From the NCBI GenBank assembly GCA_946478915.1, contig CAMLER010000246.1, forward strand, positions 1-7,314: a DNA stretch of 7,314 nucleotides, written 5' to 3'. Every line of letters begins with the position of its first letter. The stretch's first letter is position 1. Shown here piece by piece: positions 6,778 to 7,314 of the stretch. This stretch comes from an uncultured Chryseolinea sp. (lineage in GTDB: Bacteria; Bacteroidota; Bacteroidia; Cytophagales; Cyclobacteriaceae). The notes below the pieces were generated by a model that made no database searches, was not told the DNA's origin, and worked only from the letters and a program-made list of their open reading frames with translations. Both the position numbers and the translations under genes were made by a program.

Positions 6778-7314
6778 ATGAAATTCTTCAGCAATTCAAT
6801 ACCGGCTGTATTGATCGGGTTTGTATTATTTACAATTGTCCGGTGTGATAATCGTGAAAAAGAAAGAACATGGGCCGTCTACAAAGCAGATCCGGAAAGT
6901 ACCAGTTCCTCGCCCCTTAGTGAGATCAATCGTGAAAATGTCAAAGATTTAAAACTCGCCTGGACTTTCTATCCCAACGATGAGCGAAGCAAAACCAGGC
7001 TCATGAACAGCGAGTGCAATCCAATCATTATTGATGGGGTCATGTATGCAACTTCCGCCCGACATCGTCTATATGCTATCGAAGCGAATACCGGCAAACA
7101 GATATGGTCTTATGACCCATTCGACGGAGGCGAGGGTGGCGGAGTGTATCGCGGCGTCGCATACTGGGAGGATGGAGATGACAAACGGATACTCTATACG
7201 GCGGGTGACAATCTATTTGCACAAAACGCAACCACCGGAGAATTGATTACATCGTTTGGCAATAATGGTCGGGTGAGCATGAATGTTGGCTTGCGCGGCG
7301 ATTCATCCAAGATC
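6778..7314 (+). CDS. PQQ-dependent (glucose-dehydrogenase-like) quinoprotein, N-terminal part; runs off the right edge
   Basis: This is the first 179 residues of a longer protein, open to the window edge. A basic start and hydrophobic segment (residues 8-21) form an export signal; C23 follows, but the -1 residue is Arg (TIVRC), so a lipoprotein is doubtful. The mature part shows the beta-propeller start of membrane glucose-dehydrogenase-like quinoproteins: TWAVYKADPESTSSSPL, INRENVKDLKLAW, NPIIIDGVMYATSARHRLY, then AIEANTGKQIWSYDP, RGVAYW, and LFAQNATTGELITSFG with NNGRV. Such enzymes oxidise sugars or alcohols in the periplasm and pass electrons to the respiratory chain. The PQQ-binding and metal residues further on, and any C-terminal cytochrome c domain, are outside the window. 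The start may instead be GTG 6760, in frame six codons earlier and only 3 bp after the chitinase stop; ATG 6778 is preferred. Tight spacing suggests one transcript with the chitinase gene. Confidence 0.85.
   Translation, partial: MKFFSNSIPAVLIGFVLFTIVRCDNREKERTWAVYKADPESTSSSPLSEINRENVKDLKLAWTFYPNDERSKTRLMNSECNPIIIDGVMYATSARHRLYAIEANTGKQIWSYDPFDGGEGGGVYRGVAYWEDGDDKRILYTAGDNLFAQNATTGELITSFGNNGRVSMNVGLRGDSSKI

Noticed and set aside
7031..7246. 71-codon open frame on the plus strand near the right edge
   Set aside because: It overlaps the quinoprotein reading frame, whose translation shows conserved beta-propeller motifs; the other frame shows none.

Overview
The window looks like chromosomal DNA from a Bacteroidota bacterium, most likely a Cytophagales-type environmental gliding or polymer-degrading organism. 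The main grounds are a gliding-motility-type C-terminal sorting domain (type IX secretion, type B) on the first protein, an SprB-like repeat in that protein, and a small secreted carboxypeptidase-regulatory-like protein. The lack of clear Shine-Dalgarno sites and TAnnTTTG-like promoter elements agree with this. The genus is not determined.

Layout: (1) 1-1800 (+) is the 3' part of a large secreted or cell-surface protein with an SprB-like repeat and Ig/PKD-like modules, ending in a type B sorting domain. (2) 1804-1847 is an 8-bp tandem repeat array that runs right up to the start codon of (3) 1848-2195 (+), a 115-residue exported protein with one carboxypeptidase-regulatory-like beta-sandwich domain. 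(4) 2196-2272 is a convergent intergenic gap with a second, different 8-bp repeat. (5) 2273-5662 (-) is a 1129-residue enzyme that joins an iron-sulfur-type RecB-like nuclease, an RNase H-like (DEDD-type) exonuclease domain and a superfamily 1 helicase of the Dna2/Upf1 kind. (6) 5663-5793 is a 131-bp divergent intergenic region. (7) 5794-6756 (+) is an exported GH18 chitinase-like hydrolase. (8) 6778 to the right edge (+) is the N-terminal part of a PQQ-dependent glucose-dehydrogenase-like quinoprotein, 21 bp downstream and probably co-transcribed with the chitinase. No stretch longer than 131 bp lacks a gene, and I saw no RNA gene, insertion sequence or CRISPR array.

The genes fall into three functional units. 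The left unit is cell surface: a type IX cargo plus a small exported beta-sandwich protein. The middle is a stand-alone nucleic-acid processing enzyme with no visible partner. The right unit is periplasmic or extracellular carbohydrate metabolism: a GH18 hydrolase with a sugar or alcohol quinoprotein dehydrogenase. I do not see a clearly new multi-gene system. The features most worth a second look are the nuclease-exonuclease-helicase fusion and the two 8-bp repeat arrays that bracket the small secreted gene.
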